From Acidithiobacillus sp. (lineage in GTDB: Bacteria; Pseudomonadota; Gammaproteobacteria; Acidithiobacillales; Acidithiobacillaceae): a stretch of DNA of 36,081 bases. The stretch spans positions 1-36,081 of the forward strand of contig JAPTWR010000096.1 in NCBI GenBank assembly GCA_028065135.1. The letters run 5' to 3'. The notes beneath the pieces were generated by a model. It was not told the DNA's origin. It ran no database searches and saw nothing but the letters and a program-made list of their open reading frames with translations. Positions 17,633-27,052 of the stretch are shown here, piece after piece. Both the position numbers and the translations under genes were made by a program. Position 1 is the stretch's first letter. Each line of letters begins with the position of its first letter.

Positions 17633-17869
17633 ATGTCCAGAGTATGCAAGGTGATGGGCAAGAAGCCCATGGCGGGGAATAATGTTTCCCACGCCCACAA
17701 CAAGACCCGCCGCCGTTTTCTGCCCAATTTGCAGTACCACCGTTTCTGGGTGGAGAGCGAGAAACGGTGGGTGCGTATGCGGGTGAGCACCAAGGGCATT
17801 CGTACCATTGACAAGAAAGGGATTGACGTCGTTCTGGCTGACCTGCGCGCCGCCGGCGAAAAGATCTGA
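17633..17869 (+). CDS. rpmB: 50S ribosomal protein L28
   Basis: The 78-residue protein matches bacterial L28: it opens [21 protein letters not shown], continues [12 protein letters not shown] and ends [17 protein letters not shown]. The rest is strongly basic, as expected for an rRNA-binding protein. GGGAGA precedes the ATG. rpmG follows 10 bases later, the usual rpmB-rpmG pair. This L28 has no zinc-binding CxxC motif. Confidence 0.98.
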   Translation: MSRVCKVMGKKPMAGNNVSHAHNKTRRRFLPNLQYHRFWVESEKRWVRMRVSTKGIRTIDKKGIDVVLADLRAAGEKI

Positions 17870-17879
17870 GGATTGAACC

Positions 17880-18035
17880 ATGCGTGACAAGATTAAGCTC
17901 GTTTCCACGGCCGGTACCGGTCATTTCTACACCACCACCAAGAACAAGAAAACCAAGCCCGACAAGCTGGAAATGAAGAAATTCGATCCCAAGCTCCGGA
18001 AGCATGTGATGTATCGGGAAGACAAGATCAAGTAA
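17880..18035 (+). CDS. rpmG: 50S ribosomal protein L33
   Basis: A 51-residue frame reads [20 protein letters not shown], then a Lys-rich [18 protein letters not shown] stretch and ends VMYREDKIK, the normal L33 sequence. It lacks the CxxC pairs of zinc-binding L33 paralogues. It starts 10 bases after rpmB, with GAGGA around 17868 as its ribosome site. Confidence 0.97.
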   Translation: MRDKIKLVSTAGTGHFYTTTKNKKTKPDKLEMKKFDPKLRKHVMYREDKIK

Positions 18036-18052
18036 CACCCTTTTTCGGTTTG

Positions 18053-18085
18053 CCTCCCGGTGTTTTGCCCTGAATCTTCGGGAGG
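18053..18085 (+). terminator. Possible rpmG terminator stem
   Basis: CCTCCCG (18053-18059) can pair with CGGGAGG (18079-18085) across a 19-base loop. There is no T-run after it, so termination here is uncertain. Confidence 0.25.
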
Positions 18086-18100
18086 GGCCAGACTATTCCT

Positions 18101-18128
18101 TTGCTCCGCCATCATTTTTTGCTAAATT
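18101..18128 (+). promoter_or_regulatory. Candidate promoter of the hrcA-dnaKJ operon
   Basis: TTGCTC (18101-18106) and TAAATT (18123-18128) are separated by 16 bases. The predicted start near 18135 lies inside the CIRCE element, the typical arrangement for HrcA repression. Confidence 0.5.
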
Positions 18129-18129
18129 A

Positions 18130-18156
18130 CTGGCACTCATGATGGTTGAGTGCCAA
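18130..18156 (+). promoter_or_regulatory. CIRCE element (HrcA operator)
   Basis: The inverted repeat CTGGCACTC-N9-GAGTGCCAA has the exact 9-9-9 geometry of CIRCE (consensus TTAGCACTC-N9-GAGTGCTAA). The arms agree with the consensus except at the outer positions. It lies 111 bases before hrcA, so HrcA should repress its own operon here and be released on heat shock. Confidence 0.92.
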
Positions 18157-18267
18157 GGATGATTTCTTCCGCCATGTTTTATCCCTTATCTGCGCCATGC
18201 AGCCGCTGCCCTCGCTCGTTGCACGGGGTGAGCCGCTCTGCGTATTTTGGCGGAGGTTGTAACGGTC

Positions 18268-19287
18268 ATGGATGAACGCGCCCGTCACCTGCTCAAATCC
18301 CTCATCGAGCAGCATATCGCTAAAGGCGTGCCGGTCGGCAGTCGCCAGTTGGTCCGTGATGCCGGCCTCAATATCAGTCCCGCTACCGTGCGTAATGTCA
18401 TGGCGGACCTGGAGGATGAGGGCTACCTGATCTCCCCCCACACCTCCGCCGGACGCATCCCCACCCATGTCGGCTATCGTTTTTTTGTCGATGCACTGCT
18501 GCGGGTGGTACCGCTGTCGGCAGAGTCCCACCGCTTGCTGGTGCATCGTATCGGTTTTCGCGCTCCGGATACGGAGCAGGTCCTGCACGCCGCCACAGGC
18601 ATTCTCTCTGAATTGACGCGCATGGCGGGTTTTGTGCGGGTGCCGCGGCGGGCAACCCGGATTTTGCGGCATGTGGACTTTATCGCACTGCATGAGCGTG
18701 AGGTGCTGGCCATCTTCGTCACCGACAAAGGAGATGTGGAGAATCGTCTGATCCGCACGGAGCACCCCTTTGGGGCGGCAGAACTGGCGCAGGCAGCCAA
18801 TTTCTTCAACGCCACCTACGGCGGGCGACCACTGCAGGATGTCATCCACAATTTGCAGCGGGACCTGCAGCAATCCCGTCACGAAATGGACCGCATTCTG
18901 CGCAGTGCCATGGCGCTGGGCATGGAAATGCTGGAGGAGGATCAACAACGTATGCTCATCGAGGGCGAGTTCCAATGGCTGGATATGCCGGAACTGGCGG
19001 GAAGTGAACGCTTGCGCGAACTCTTGGCCGCGGTGCGGCAGAAGCGCGATCTGGTGCATTTGCTGGATGAGAGTATGCGCGGTAGTGAAGTGCGTCTTTT
19101 TATCGGCGAAGAGTCGGGCTATGCGCCGCTCAGTGATTGCAGTGTGGTATCGGCGCCCTACAGTGTCGATGGGGAGGTGGTTGGGGTGCTGGGGGTGATC
19201 GGACCGATGCGGATGCCCTACCAGCAAATCATTCCGCTGGTCGACGGCACGGCGCAGTTGCTCGGTCGCGCCCTGTCGCAATCCTGA
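18268..19287 (+). CDS. hrcA: Heat-inducible transcription repressor HrcA
   Basis: HrcA binds CIRCE and needs GroEL to stay active. The 339-residue protein begins MDERARHLLKSLIEQHI and has the winged-helix segment GSRQLVRDAGLNISPATVRN (about residues 26-45) followed by LEDEGYLISPHTSAGRIPT, the most conserved stretch of the family. A GAF-like domain and C-terminal VLGVIGPMRMPY follow. The ATG at 18268 has GGAGG 11 bases upstream, so it is preferred over a TTG at 18247. It is the first gene of the chaperone operon. Confidence 0.96.
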   Translation: MDERARHLLKSLIEQHIAKGVPVGSRQLVRDAGLNISPATVRNVMADLEDEGYLISPHTSAGRIPTHVGYRFFVDALLRVVPLSAESHRLLVHRIGFRAPDTEQVLHAATGILSELTRMAGFVRVPRRATRILRHVDFIALHEREVLAIFVTDKGDVENRLIRTEHPFGAAELAQAANFFNATYGGRPLQDVIHNLQRDLQQSRHEMDRILRSAMALGMEMLEEDQQRMLIEGEFQWLDMPELAGSERLRELLAAVRQKRDLVHLLDESMRGSEVRLFIGEESGYAPLSDCSVVSAPYSVDGEVVGVLGVIGPMRMPYQQIIPLVDGTAQLLGRALSQS

Positions 19288-19362
19288 TACTGCCGGGTCT
19301 TGAAATACGCCAGCCCCTTCCCCATATCGTCTTGGACTCAAACTTTCAGGGATTGATTGCGC

Positions 19363-19881
19363 ATGAATGAAGAAGAGAAGCAGGAGTTGCCGTCTACTGA
19401 AGCAGAATCTACCAGTGCAGATGTGGTGAACTGGGAAGAGAAGGCGGAAGGCTATCGCAACGATTATTTACGCGCCCTGGCGGATACCGAAAATTTGCGT
19501 AAGCGCCATGAAAAGCAGGTGGAGGACGCTCGCAATTATGCCGTGGATCGTTTTGCCCGCGAATTACTGCCGGTGATTGACAGTCTGGAGCTGGCACTGG
19601 CCAGTCCGGTGGAGGGTGCCGAGGGCATCGCGCAGTTGCGGCAGGGTTTAGAAAATACGTTGACGCTATTTGCGCAGGCCTTGGGAAAAGCGGGCATCGC
19701 CCCCATAGAAATGGGCGAAGGGCGTTTTGACCCCCACCTACATCAGGCGATTGCCATGGTGGAAACGGAGGGAGACGCGAACCGGGTTCTGGCGGTCCAT
19801 CAGAAAGGTTATTTAATGCACGACCGCCTGTTGCGACCATCCATGGTTTCCGTTTCCAAAGCACCTAAAGCGGCAGAATGA
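19363..19881 (+). CDS. grpE: GrpE nucleotide exchange factor
   Basis: GrpE releases ADP from DnaK. The 172-residue protein has an acidic, disordered start, a long coiled coil (about 25-75) with RALADTENLRKRHEK and the FARELLPVIDSLELAL helix. The C-terminal beta domain has FDPHLHQAI and the final QKGYLMHDRLLRPSMVSVSK. AGGGA lies 10 bases before the ATG at 19363. A TTG at 19357 is a less likely start. The stop is 45 bases before dnaK. Confidence 0.96.
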   Translation: MNEEEKQELPSTEAESTSADVVNWEEKAEGYRNDYLRALADTENLRKRHEKQVEDARNYAVDRFARELLPVIDSLELALASPVEGAEGIAQLRQGLENTLTLFAQALGKAGIAPIEMGEGRFDPHLHQAIAMVETEGDANRVLAVHQKGYLMHDRLLRPSMVSVSKAPKAAE

Positions 19882-19926
19882 CACAACGCACACCAGACAG
19901 ATTTTGCATATTCAGGAGATGATAAA

Positions 19927-21831
19927 ATGGCAAAAGTAATAGGAATCGATTTGGGAACCACCAACTCCTGTGTCGCCGTGATGGAAGGCGATAAGGTCAA
20001 GGTGATCGAGAACAGCGAAGGCAAACGCACTACGCCGTCCATCGTCGCTATCACGGAAGAAGGCGAGGTGCTGGTCGGTGACGCGGCTAAGCGTCAGGCC
20101 GTCACTAATCCGGAAAATACCATTTACGAGGTCAAGCGTCTGATCGGTCGGAAATTTGACGATGCCGAGGTGCAGAAGGACCTCAAACATGTGCCCTACA
20201 AAGTCATCAAGGCCGACAACGGCGATGCCTGGGTGGAAGTGCGCGACAAAAAGTATTCCGCGCAGCAGATTTCTGCCTTCATCCTGCAGAAGATGAAGAA
20301 GACGGCCGAAGATTATCTTGGCGAAAAGGTCAGTGAAGCGGTCATCACCGTGCCCGCTTACTTCAACGATGCGCAGCGGCAGGCGACCAAGGATGCGGGC
20401 CGTATCGCCGGTCTGGAGGTGAAACGCATTATTAATGAGCCGACCGCTGCGGCGCTGGCTTTTGGCGAGGACAAAAAGCCCGGTGACAGCAAAATTTCGG
20501 TGTATGACCTGGGTGGTGGCACCTTCGATATCTCCATTATCGAGATTGCCGAAATGGAGGGTGAGCATCAGTTTGAAGTGCTCTCCACCAACGGTGACAC
20601 CTTCCTCGGCGGTGGCGACTTTGATAACCGGGTCATTAATTACCTGGCCGATTCCTTCAAGGCGGAATCAGGTATCGATCTGCGCGGTGATCGTCTGGCC
20701 ATGCAGCGTCTGAAGGAAGCGGCCGAGAAAGCGAAAATCGAACTGTCTTCCGCACAGCAGACCGACGTCAACCTGCCCTTTATCACCGCAGATCAGAGCG
20801 GGCCGAAGCATCTGAACATGAAACTGACCCGTGCCAAGCTGGAGTCGTTGGTAGAAGACATTATCGACCGTAGCATGGCGCCGTGCCGGGTGGCTATGAA
20901 GGACGCCAATCTGGCAACGAATCAGATCACCGATGTGATTCTGGTGGGTGGTCAGAGCCGGATGCCCAAAGTGCAGGAGAAGGTCAAAGCCTTTTTCGGC
21001 CAGGATCCGCGTAAGGATGTGAATCCGGATGAGGCGGTGGCTATCGGTGCAGCCATTCAGGGCGCGGTGTTGTCCGGTGACAAGAAAGACGTGTTGCTGA
21101 TGGACGTAACACCGTTGTCTCTTGGTATTGAGACCTTGGGCGGCGTGATGACCAAACTGATCGAGAAGAACACGACCATCCCGACCCGCAAGTCGCAGAT
21201 TTTTTCGACGGCGGAAGACAATCAGTCGGCGGTGACGGTGCATGTGTTGCAGGGCGAACGTGAATTGGCGCGGGATAACAAGTCGCTGGCGCGTTTTGAT
21301 CTGGCCGATATTCCCAACGCACCACGCGGCATGCCCCAGATCGAGGTGACCTTCGACATCGATGCCAATGGTATTCTCCATGTGTCGGCCAAGGACAACC
21401 AGACCGGCAAAGAACAGTCCATTAAAATCACCGCAGGCTCCGGTTTGTCCGAGGAAGAAATCAAGCGGATGATTCAAGAGGCTGAGGCCCATGCGGCGGA
21501 TGACAAGAAGGCGCGTGCGTTGATTGAAGCACGCAATGAGGCCGACGCCAGTATGCACGGTGCGCGTAAGGCGCTGGAGGAACATGCCACGGCCCCTGAG
21601 CACGACAAAATCAAGGTGACGGAAGCCACCGCGGCGGTGGAAGAAGCGATCAAGGGGGAGGATGTGGACGTCATTAAGGGCGCGGTAGCCACCCTGATGG
21701 CTGCCATGTCGGCTTTGTTGCAGAGTGCCGCCGCCAGTCAGGCGCAGGCGGAACCCGGTGCCGATGCGCAGGGCCACGGCAAGCCGGATGACGTGGTGGA
21801 TGCCGAGTTCGAAGAAGTCGACAAGAAATAA
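19927..21831 (+). CDS. dnaK: Hsp70 chaperone DnaK
   Basis: DnaK is the ATP-driven Hsp70 chaperone. The 634-residue protein starts [20 protein letters not shown] and contains all three Hsp70 signatures: [21 protein letters not shown] and [14 protein letters not shown]. The linker [16 protein letters not shown] leads to the substrate domain. The end is [13 protein letters not shown], the usual EEVxxK-type tail. The ribosome site AGGAGAT is 6-8 bases upstream. It sits in the order grpE-dnaK-dnaJ under CIRCE control. Confidence 0.98.
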   Translation: MAKVIGIDLGTTNSCVAVMEGDKVKVIENSEGKRTTPSIVAITEEGEVLVGDAAKRQAVTNPENTIYEVKRLIGRKFDDAEVQKDLKHVPYKVIKADNGDAWVEVRDKKYSAQQISAFILQKMKKTAEDYLGEKVSEAVITVPAYFNDAQRQATKDAGRIAGLEVKRIINEPTAAALAFGEDKKPGDSKISVYDLGGGTFDISIIEIAEMEGEHQFEVLSTNGDTFLGGGDFDNRVINYLADSFKAESGIDLRGDRLAMQRLKEAAEKAKIELSSAQQTDVNLPFITADQSGPKHLNMKLTRAKLESLVEDIIDRSMAPCRVAMKDANLATNQITDVILVGGQSRMPKVQEKVKAFFGQDPRKDVNPDEAVAIGAAIQGAVLSGDKKDVLLMDVTPLSLGIETLGGVMTKLIEKNTTIPTRKSQIFSTAEDNQSAVTVHVLQGERELARDNKSLARFDLADIPNAPRGMPQIEVTFDIDANGILHVSAKDNQTGKEQSIKITAGSGLSEEEIKRMIQEAEAHAADDKKARALIEARNEADASMHGARKALEEHATAPEHDKIKVTEATAAVEEAIKGEDVDVIKGAVATLMAAMSALLQSAAASQAQAEPGADAQGHGKPDDVVDAEFEEVDKK

Positions 21832-21850
21832 AATCACCATCGGTCGCGAG

Positions 21851-21875
21851 GGGGCAGGATCTGTTATCCTGTCCC
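21851..21875 (+). promoter_or_regulatory. Intercistronic hairpin dnaK-dnaJ
   Basis: GGGGCAGGAT (21851-21860) pairs with ATCCTGTCCC (21866-21875) in a 10-bp stem with one G-T wobble and a 5-base loop. It is followed by only three T residues. It could be a partial terminator that lowers dnaJ expression relative to dnaK, or an mRNA-stabilising stem. Confidence 0.45.
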
Positions 21876-21905
21876 TTTGCCCGTTTCAGGGTTTCAGGAA
21901 AGAAG

Positions 21906-23039
21906 ATGGCCACACGGGATTACTACGAAATATTGGAAGTTAACCGCACCGCAGATGACGGCGAGATCAAGAAATCTTACCGACGCCTGGCGATGCGCTA
22001 TCACCCGGACCGCAATCCGGATGATGCAAGCGCTGAGGATCGCTTCAAGGAAATCAGCGCGGCCTATGAAGTGCTCTCCGATCCGGAAAAACGGCAGGCT
22101 TACGACCGTTTTGGTCATGCCGGAGTCAATGGTGGCGGCGGTCGATCGGGCGCGGGCTTTGGCGGTTTCAGCGCTGGCGCTGGTTTCGGCGATGTCTTCA
22201 GCGATATCTTCGAACAGGCCTTTGGCGGCGGCGCGCGCGGCCAGGATTCGGGACGGGGTGCTGATCTACGTTATGAACTCGAATTGACGCTGGAAGAAGC
22301 CGCACTTGGTAAAGAAGTTAGCATTCAGATTCCCAGTTCGGCGATTTGCGAAGTGTGTCATGGTAGCGGTGCCAAACCTGGCAGTGGCGTTGAAGATTGT
22401 AAGACCTGTGGGGGGCGTGGGCAGGTACGGATGGTGCAGGGTTTCTTCTCCGTCACGCGTCCCTGTCCGCAGTGTAACGGCAGCGGCAAGATCATCAAAG
22501 ATCCATGCACGAGTTGTCATGGCCATGGCCGGGTGCGCAAGAATCGGGATTTGCAGGTGAAGGTGCCTGCCGGGGTGGATACGGGAGATCGTATTCGTCT
22601 AAGTGGCGAAGGCGAGGCGGGTGAACGGGGGGCAGCGCCGGGAGACCTGTACATTCAGGTGCGGGTCCTGCCGCATGCGCTTTTTGTACGGGATGGCGAC
22701 GATCTGCACTGTGCGGTACCCGTCAAATTTACGACGATGGCCATGGGTGGTGAACTGGAGGTGCCGACGCTGACCGGTCGCGCCAAAGTGCAAATTGCTC
22801 CGGGTACGCAGTCGGGTGCGGTGTTCCGCCTGCGTGGTAAAGGCATCAAGGGAGTGCGCAGCAAGCTCAATGGCGATCTGCATTGCCAGATCCAGGTGGA
22901 GGTGCCAGTGCACCTCTCCCCCCGGCAAAAAGAATTGCTGGAGGAGTTCGCCCAGGAAGGTGGCGATAGCGCCCAGCATCCCCAGCAGGAAAGCTGGTGG
23001 AATAAGGCCAAAGACTTCTTTGACCGGATGGGTCTTTAA
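21906..23039 (+). CDS. dnaJ: Hsp40 co-chaperone DnaJ
   Basis: DnaJ delivers substrates to DnaK and stimulates its ATPase. The 377-residue protein is a full type I Hsp40. It has a J domain with HPD in MRYHPDRNPDD (about residue 33), a Gly/Phe-rich linker from 75 to 115, and four zinc-finger repeats: CEVCHGSG, CKTCGGRG, CPQCNGSG and CTSCHGHG. A C-terminal substrate-binding region follows. The dnaJ stop TAA shares one base with the dapB start codon (TAATG). Confidence 0.97.
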   Translation: MATRDYYEILEVNRTADDGEIKKSYRRLAMRYHPDRNPDDASAEDRFKEISAAYEVLSDPEKRQAYDRFGHAGVNGGGGRSGAGFGGFSAGAGFGDVFSDIFEQAFGGGARGQDSGRGADLRYELELTLEEAALGKEVSIQIPSSAICEVCHGSGAKPGSGVEDCKTCGGRGQVRMVQGFFSVTRPCPQCNGSGKIIKDPCTSCHGHGRVRKNRDLQVKVPAGVDTGDRIRLSGEGEAGERGAAPGDLYIQVRVLPHALFVRDGDDLHCAVPVKFTTMAMGGELEVPTLTGRAKVQIAPGTQSGAVFRLRGKGIKGVRSKLNGDLHCQIQVEVPVHLSPRQKELLEEFAQEGGDSAQHPQQESWWNKAKDFFDRMGL

Positions 23040-23872
23040 TGGCGGAAGCGTGGCGCGTTGGCGTTACGGCGGTGGCGGGCCGTATGGGACGGGCTTTGGT
23101 GCAGGCCATTGTCGCTCATCATCCTGAGTTGCAATTGGCGGCAGCCATAGGGCGCAGCGGGGCTGCCTATCTGGGGGAGGACGCCGGTCGTTTGGCGGGC
23201 ATCCAGGCCTTGGGTCTGCCGGTTAGCGCGGATCTTGCAGGCGCCCTGGCGGATCTGGACGCGCTGATTGAGTTTGGTCCGGCAGAGGCCGCTCTGGCGC
23301 ATGTCGCGGCCTGTGTGGCCGCAGCGAAACCGGTCGTGGTGGGCACCACGGGATTTTCCGTGACCCAGCGCGCGGAGTTGGAAAACGCCAGCCAATATAT
23401 TCCATTGGTGCTTGCTCCTAATATGAGTGTCGGCGTCAACGTGTTGCTGGCCTTTTTGCCCGCCATCACCGCAGCCCTCGGCGAGGGCTACGATGTGGAG
23501 ATTGTGGAGGCCCACCATCGTCACAAGATGGATGCACCTTCCGGTACCGCGCTGGCTCTGGGACGGGCGGTGGCGGTGGGGCGTGGCCAGCACCTGGATG
23601 ATATCCAGTGTCTGGATCGCAATGGCGTCCCCGGCCCCCGGGTGGCCGGCAGTATCGGCTTTGCGACACTGCGTGGCGCGGACGTGGTTGGTGAACATAC
23701 GGTGTGGATGGCGGGGGCCGGAGAGCGTCTGGAACTGACCCATCGCGCGGCCAGCCGACTGAATTTTGCCGAAGGGGCCTTGCGTGCCGCCAGTTGGCTG
23801 CGGGGCAGGGCGCCGGGCCTGTATGATATGCAGGATGTTCTTGGTCTGAAGGATTTTGCGGTCCTACAATGA
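23039..23872 (+). CDS. dapB: 4-hydroxy-tetrahydrodipicolinate reductase
   Basis: DapB carries out the NAD(P)H-dependent reduction step of the lysine/diaminopimelate pathway. The 277-residue protein has the nucleotide-binding start VGVTAVAGRMGRALVQAI, VVGTTGF, the APNMSVGVNVL segment and the signature EAHHRHKMDAPSGTAL, which holds the catalytic His and Lys. Its ATG overlaps the dnaJ stop by one base, so translation is coupled. This ties a lysine/cell-wall gene to the chaperone operon. Confidence 0.96.
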   Translation: MAEAWRVGVTAVAGRMGRALVQAIVAHHPELQLAAAIGRSGAAYLGEDAGRLAGIQALGLPVSADLAGALADLDALIEFGPAEAALAHVAACVAAAKPVVVGTTGFSVTQRAELENASQYIPLVLAPNMSVGVNVLLAFLPAITAALGEGYDVEIVEAHHRHKMDAPSGTALALGRAVAVGRGQHLDDIQCLDRNGVPGPRVAGSIGFATLRGADVVGEHTVWMAGAGERLELTHRAASRLNFAEGALRAASWLRGRAPGLYDMQDVLGLKDFAVLQ

Positions 23873-23902
23873 AATACCATCTGATATACGAGGAGCATCA
23901 TC

Positions 23903-24217
23903 ATGCAATACGTCGTAGCGAACCGGGTTCCCGTCAAGGCGGAGTATCGTGCAGAGTTTGAGGAGCGTTTCCGGCGCCGGGCGGGCGAGGTGGATAAACA
24001 GCCGGGCTTCGTGCGTATGGAGATCCTGCGTCCGGTAAACGATGACGGTCTGTATGTGGTGCTGACTCATTGGGTCGATCAGGCGGCCTTCGAGGCATGG
24101 ATGAAAAGTGCCGACTTCAAGACCGCGCACACCAATCCGTTGCCCAAGGAGGCTTTTGGCGAGGGCGGTGGTATTGAGCGCCACGAGGTGATCATCAGTT
24201 CTGAAGGGTCGCGCTGA
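23903..24217 (+). CDS. Small ABM-domain (antibiotic biosynthesis monooxygenase/IsdG-like fold) protein
   Basis: The 104-residue protein shows the dimeric ferredoxin-like ABM pattern: a first strand YVVANRVPVKAEY, the helix EFEERFRRRAGEVDKQPGF, then VRMEILRPVN and YVVLTHWVDQAAFEAWMKS. Members of this fold include heme-degrading IsdG and quinone-forming monooxygenases, but many have no known reaction. The C-terminal HTNPLP segment and the E-H-E-V end do not settle the substrate. GAGGAG precedes the ATG. It is followed 14 bases later by the Mrp-family ATPase, so a link to iron or heme handling is possible but inferred. Confidence 0.8.
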   Translation: MQYVVANRVPVKAEYRAEFEERFRRRAGEVDKQPGFVRMEILRPVNDDGLYVVLTHWVDQAAFEAWMKSADFKTAHTNPLPKEAFGEGGGIERHEVIISSEGSR

Positions 24218-24231
24218 GGACGGAGAAAGTC

Positions 24232-25308
24232 ATGACGGGATTGATGCGGGAACAGGTCGAACAGTCGTTGCGCGCGGTGCAGGACCCTTATCTGGGGAAA
24301 GATCTGGCGGCCGCGGGTGTCCTCAAGAGCGTTGATGGCACTGTCGTCAAACTGGAATTGCCTTACCCCAGTCTGGGGGTGGCCATCGGTTTGAGCGAGG
24401 AGGTGGCTCGGCAAATTCAGAATGATCATGGCATCAGCGTGCAGGTCACCGTCGGGCACCGTATTCTTGCGCATCAGGTGCAGCGCGGTGTCAAGCTGAT
24501 GGAAGGCATCAAAAACATCATTGCCGTTGCCTCCGGCAAGGGTGGGGTCGGTAAATCCACCACCGCCGTCAATCTGGCGCTGGCGCTGGCCAAGGAAGGC
24601 GCCAAAGTGGGCATGCTGGACGCCGACATCTACGGACCCAGTCAGCCGCGCATGCTGGGTATTTCCGGCAAACCGACCAGTAAAGATGGCAAAAAGATGG
24701 AGCCCATGGAGGGACACGGCATCAAAGCGATGTCCATCGGATTTCTCATCGACGACGAAACGCCCATGGTTTGGCGCGGCCCCATGGTCATGCAGGCGCT
24801 GGAGCAGTTGCTCTCGGATACCCGCTGGGGCGAACTGGATTATCTGGTGGTGGACCTGCCGCCGGGTACCGGCGATACCCAGCTCACCCTGGCGCAGAAG
24901 GTGCCGGTCTCCGGCGCGGTGATCGTCACGACGCCGCAGGACATTGCCTTGCTGGACGCCCGTAAGGGACTGAAGATGTTTGAGAAAGTGGGCGTGCCTA
25001 TTCTTGGTATCATCGAGAACATGAGTTTTTATATCTGCCCGAAGTGCGGCAATGAGGATGATATTTTCGGACATGGCGGCGGTGCGGCCATGGCCGAGCA
25101 GGATGGGGTGGAATTTCTGGGGGCGATACCGCTCGACCGCAGCATTCGCAACGAAGCCGATAACGGCGCGCCGACGGTGGTGGCGCAACCGGATTCCCGT
25201 CTCGCCAAGATCTATCTGGAACTGGCGCGGCATGTGGCCGGACGGCTGGCGATTCAGGCGGTCGATCACAGCCACAAGTTCCCCAACATCGTCGTCCAGA
25301 ATCGCTGA
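24232..25308 (+). CDS. apbC: Mrp/ApbC-family Fe-S cluster carrier ATPase
   Basis: Mrp/ApbC proteins bind and transfer [4Fe-4S] clusters as dimers. The 358-residue protein has an N-terminal MIP18/DUF59 domain (about 1-85). The deviant Walker A KGGVGKST is at residues 103-110, [14 protein letters not shown] follows, and the Walker B-like [11 protein letters not shown] is near residue 206. The cluster-binding pair is C269-X2-C272 in YICPKCG. All the parts needed for function are present. It is the usual length with GGAGA ahead of the ATG. It lies between the ABM gene and dcd, all in the same direction as the chaperone operon. Confidence 0.95.
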   Translation: MTGLMREQVEQSLRAVQDPYLGKDLAAAGVLKSVDGTVVKLELPYPSLGVAIGLSEEVARQIQNDHGISVQVTVGHRILAHQVQRGVKLMEGIKNIIAVASGKGGVGKSTTAVNLALALAKEGAKVGMLDADIYGPSQPRMLGISGKPTSKDGKKMEPMEGHGIKAMSIGFLIDDETPMVWRGPMVMQALEQLLSDTRWGELDYLVVDLPPGTGDTQLTLAQKVPVSGAVIVTTPQDIALLDARKGLKMFEKVGVPILGIIENMSFYICPKCGNEDDIFGHGGGAAMAEQDGVEFLGAIPLDRSIRNEADNGAPTVVAQPDSRLAKIYLELARHVAGRLAIQAVDHSHKFPNIVVQNR

Positions 25309-25337
25309 TTCGCAACCACTTACAGGAAGTCTCCGCC

Positions 25338-25904
25338 ATGAGCATCAAATCCGATCGCTGGATCCGTCGCATGGCGGAAGAACACGGGATGATCGAGCCC
25401 TTTTCACCGCGCCAAGTACGACACATCGAGGGGAACCCCATTATCTCCTACGGGTTATCTTCCTATGGTTACGATATCCGTTGCGCCGGGGAGTTCAAGG
25501 TTTTCACCAATGTCCGTAGCGCGATTGTCGATCCGAAGAATTTCAGCGAAGATTCTTTTGTCGATTTTACCGGGGATACCTGCATTATCCCACCGAATTC
25601 TTTTGCCCTGGCGCGCACGCTGGAGTACTTCCGTATCCCGCGTAATGTGCTGACCATTTGTCTGGGCAAATCCACCTATGCCCGTTGCGGCATCATCGTC
25701 AATGTCACGCCTTTTGAGCCGGAGTGGGAAGGCTATGTGACCCTGGAATTCTCCAATACGACGCCCTTACCCGCGAAAATCTATGCGAACGAGGGCGTGG
25801 CGCAGGTGCTCTTTTTGGAGTCGGACGAGGTCTGCGAAGTATCTTATGCCGACCGCGGCGGCAAGTATCAGGGCCAGAGTGGCGTAACCCTGCCGAAGGC
25901 TTAA
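25338..25904 (+). CDS. dcd: dCTP deaminase
   Basis: Dcd converts dCTP to dUTP for thymidylate synthesis. The 188-residue protein has the trimeric dUTPase-like fold with [10 protein letters not shown] near the N terminus, [15 protein letters not shown], and the catalytic segment [24 protein letters not shown], whose glutamate in WEG is the active-site residue. It ends [17 protein letters not shown] lies upstream of the ATG. It is the last gene of the long plus-strand run and stops 7 bases from the convergent oxidoreductase gene, with no obvious terminator between them. Confidence 0.97.
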   Translation: MSIKSDRWIRRMAEEHGMIEPFSPRQVRHIEGNPIISYGLSSYGYDIRCAGEFKVFTNVRSAIVDPKNFSEDSFVDFTGDTCIIPPNSFALARTLEYFRIPRNVLTICLGKSTYARCGIIVNVTPFEPEWEGYVTLEFSNTTPLPAKIYANEGVAQVLFLESDEVCEVSYADRGGKYQGQSGVTLPKA

Positions 25905-25911
25905 CAGCGAC

Positions 25912-26988
25912 TCAGGGCAAAGGTTCTTTGGTATAGGCGATATTGGCCTGCTCGGAAGAGTAGGCATCCATCGGTTTGTTGGCGCGCAGATCATTCACCC
26001 AGTAGGGGTTGAGCAACAGGGATTTGCCCGAGAGGATCATGTCGGCATCCGCCAGTGCTGCCTCGGCGGTGTCGAGATCATGAATGCCGCCGCAGATCAG
26101 CAACGGCTTCCGGGTGGCGCTGCGGGTCAACTGTGCCATATTTTTGCCGGTCCCGAAGGCCTCGTCGCCAAAGCGATAGGTGGAGACCGAAATGGCGTCG
26201 ATGGGGAGTCGATCCAGGAATCGAATCACCTCTGTCCATTCGTCGGCATCGGCGAACAGGGAAACTTCCATATCCGCAACACCCCAGTTGGATATCCGGA
26301 AAAAGAGCAATTTCTCGGCAGGCACATGCGGACGCACGGCCTCTACGATTTCACGGGCAAAGCGGAAGCGGTTTTCGACGTTGCCACCATAGTTATCTGC
26401 ACGTTGATTGCTGTAGGAGGACAGAAACGCATTGATCAGGTAACCGTGTGCGCCGTGAATTTCTATACCATCGAATCCAGCCGCGATGCCCCCTTTAACC
26501 GTTTCGACGAAACCCTGGATGACATGCGCAATGTCAAAGGACGACATCACGTCGGGCACGGGGTAAGGCGCGCCGGTCAGCGGGTTGTTCTGTTTGGGGA
26601 TCAATGCGCTGGGTGCGATGGTGCGCTCGGCGGGATTCACCGCATTCCAGGCTATTCTGCCGCAATGAAAAATTTGCAGCACCGATACGCTGCCCGCAGC
26701 ACGGATTTTGGCGTTGACCTGTGCCCAGGCATCAATTTGCCGCTGCGTGGTTAAGCGCGCCTGGCCGGGATAACCCTGGGCGCTCTCATAATCGCTGACG
26801 ATGGCTTCTGTGGTGATGAGCGCGACATCGTTTTCGGCGCGCCGGACCAGGAAATCCAATACATCCTGACGGGGAATGCCGTCTTTTTCCGAGGACATGC
26901 GGGTCATCGGCGCCAGCCCGATGCGGTTTTTCAGGGTATGGCTACCCATTTTGAGAGGGGCAAAAAGATCTTTGCTGGTTTTGGACAT
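25912..26988 (-). CDS. NADH:flavin oxidoreductase, Old Yellow Enzyme family
   Basis: This is a 358-residue FMN-dependent TIM-barrel enzyme that likely reduces activated C=C bonds of electrophiles using NAD(P)H. Family marks include LFAPLKMGSHTLKNRIGLAPMTRM at the N terminus and a thermophilic-like GQARLTTQRQI segment. The active-site strand IEIHGAHGYLINAFLS is followed by NQRADNYGGNVENRFRFAREI and the FMN-binding ICGGIHD near the C terminus. The single-domain length rules out the larger Fe-S-containing dienoyl-CoA reductases. AAGGAG is well placed before the ATG. A palindromic patch upstream (27053-27070) could be a repressor site. The physiological substrate is unknown. Confidence 0.92.
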   Translation of the reverse strand: MSKTSKDLFAPLKMGSHTLKNRIGLAPMTRMSSEKDGIPRQDVLDFLVRRAENDVALITTEAIVSDYESAQGYPGQARLTTQRQIDAWAQVNAKIRAAGSVSVLQIFHCGRIAWNAVNPAERTIAPSALIPKQNNPLTGAPYPVPDVMSSFDIAHVIQGFVETVKGGIAAGFDGIEIHGAHGYLINAFLSSYSNQRADNYGGNVENRFRFAREIVEAVRPHVPAEKLLFFRISNWGVADMEVSLFADADEWTEVIRFLDRLPIDAISVSTYRFGDEAFGTGKNMAQLTRSATRKPLLICGGIHDLDTAEAALADADMILSGKSLLLNPYWVNDLRANKPMDAYSSEQANIAYTKEPLP

Positions 26989-27052
26989 TTGCGTGCTCCT
27001 TATGCGTTGTCAGTTTGCCGGTGCGGACTGGCTGGACGATTGCCTGAATAAG

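Noticed and set aside
18127..19341. 404-residue minus-strand frame opposite hrcA
   Set aside because: It covers the CIRCE promoter and the whole of hrcA in reverse, with no similarity to any family I know.
20668..21840. 390-residue minus-strand frame opposite dnaK
   Set aside because: Long antisense frames opposite dnaK are a known artefact of its codon use; nothing supports expression.
24079..25275. 398-residue minus-strand frame opposite apbC
   Set aside because: Antisense shadow; the plus-strand gene has intact P-loop and cluster motifs.
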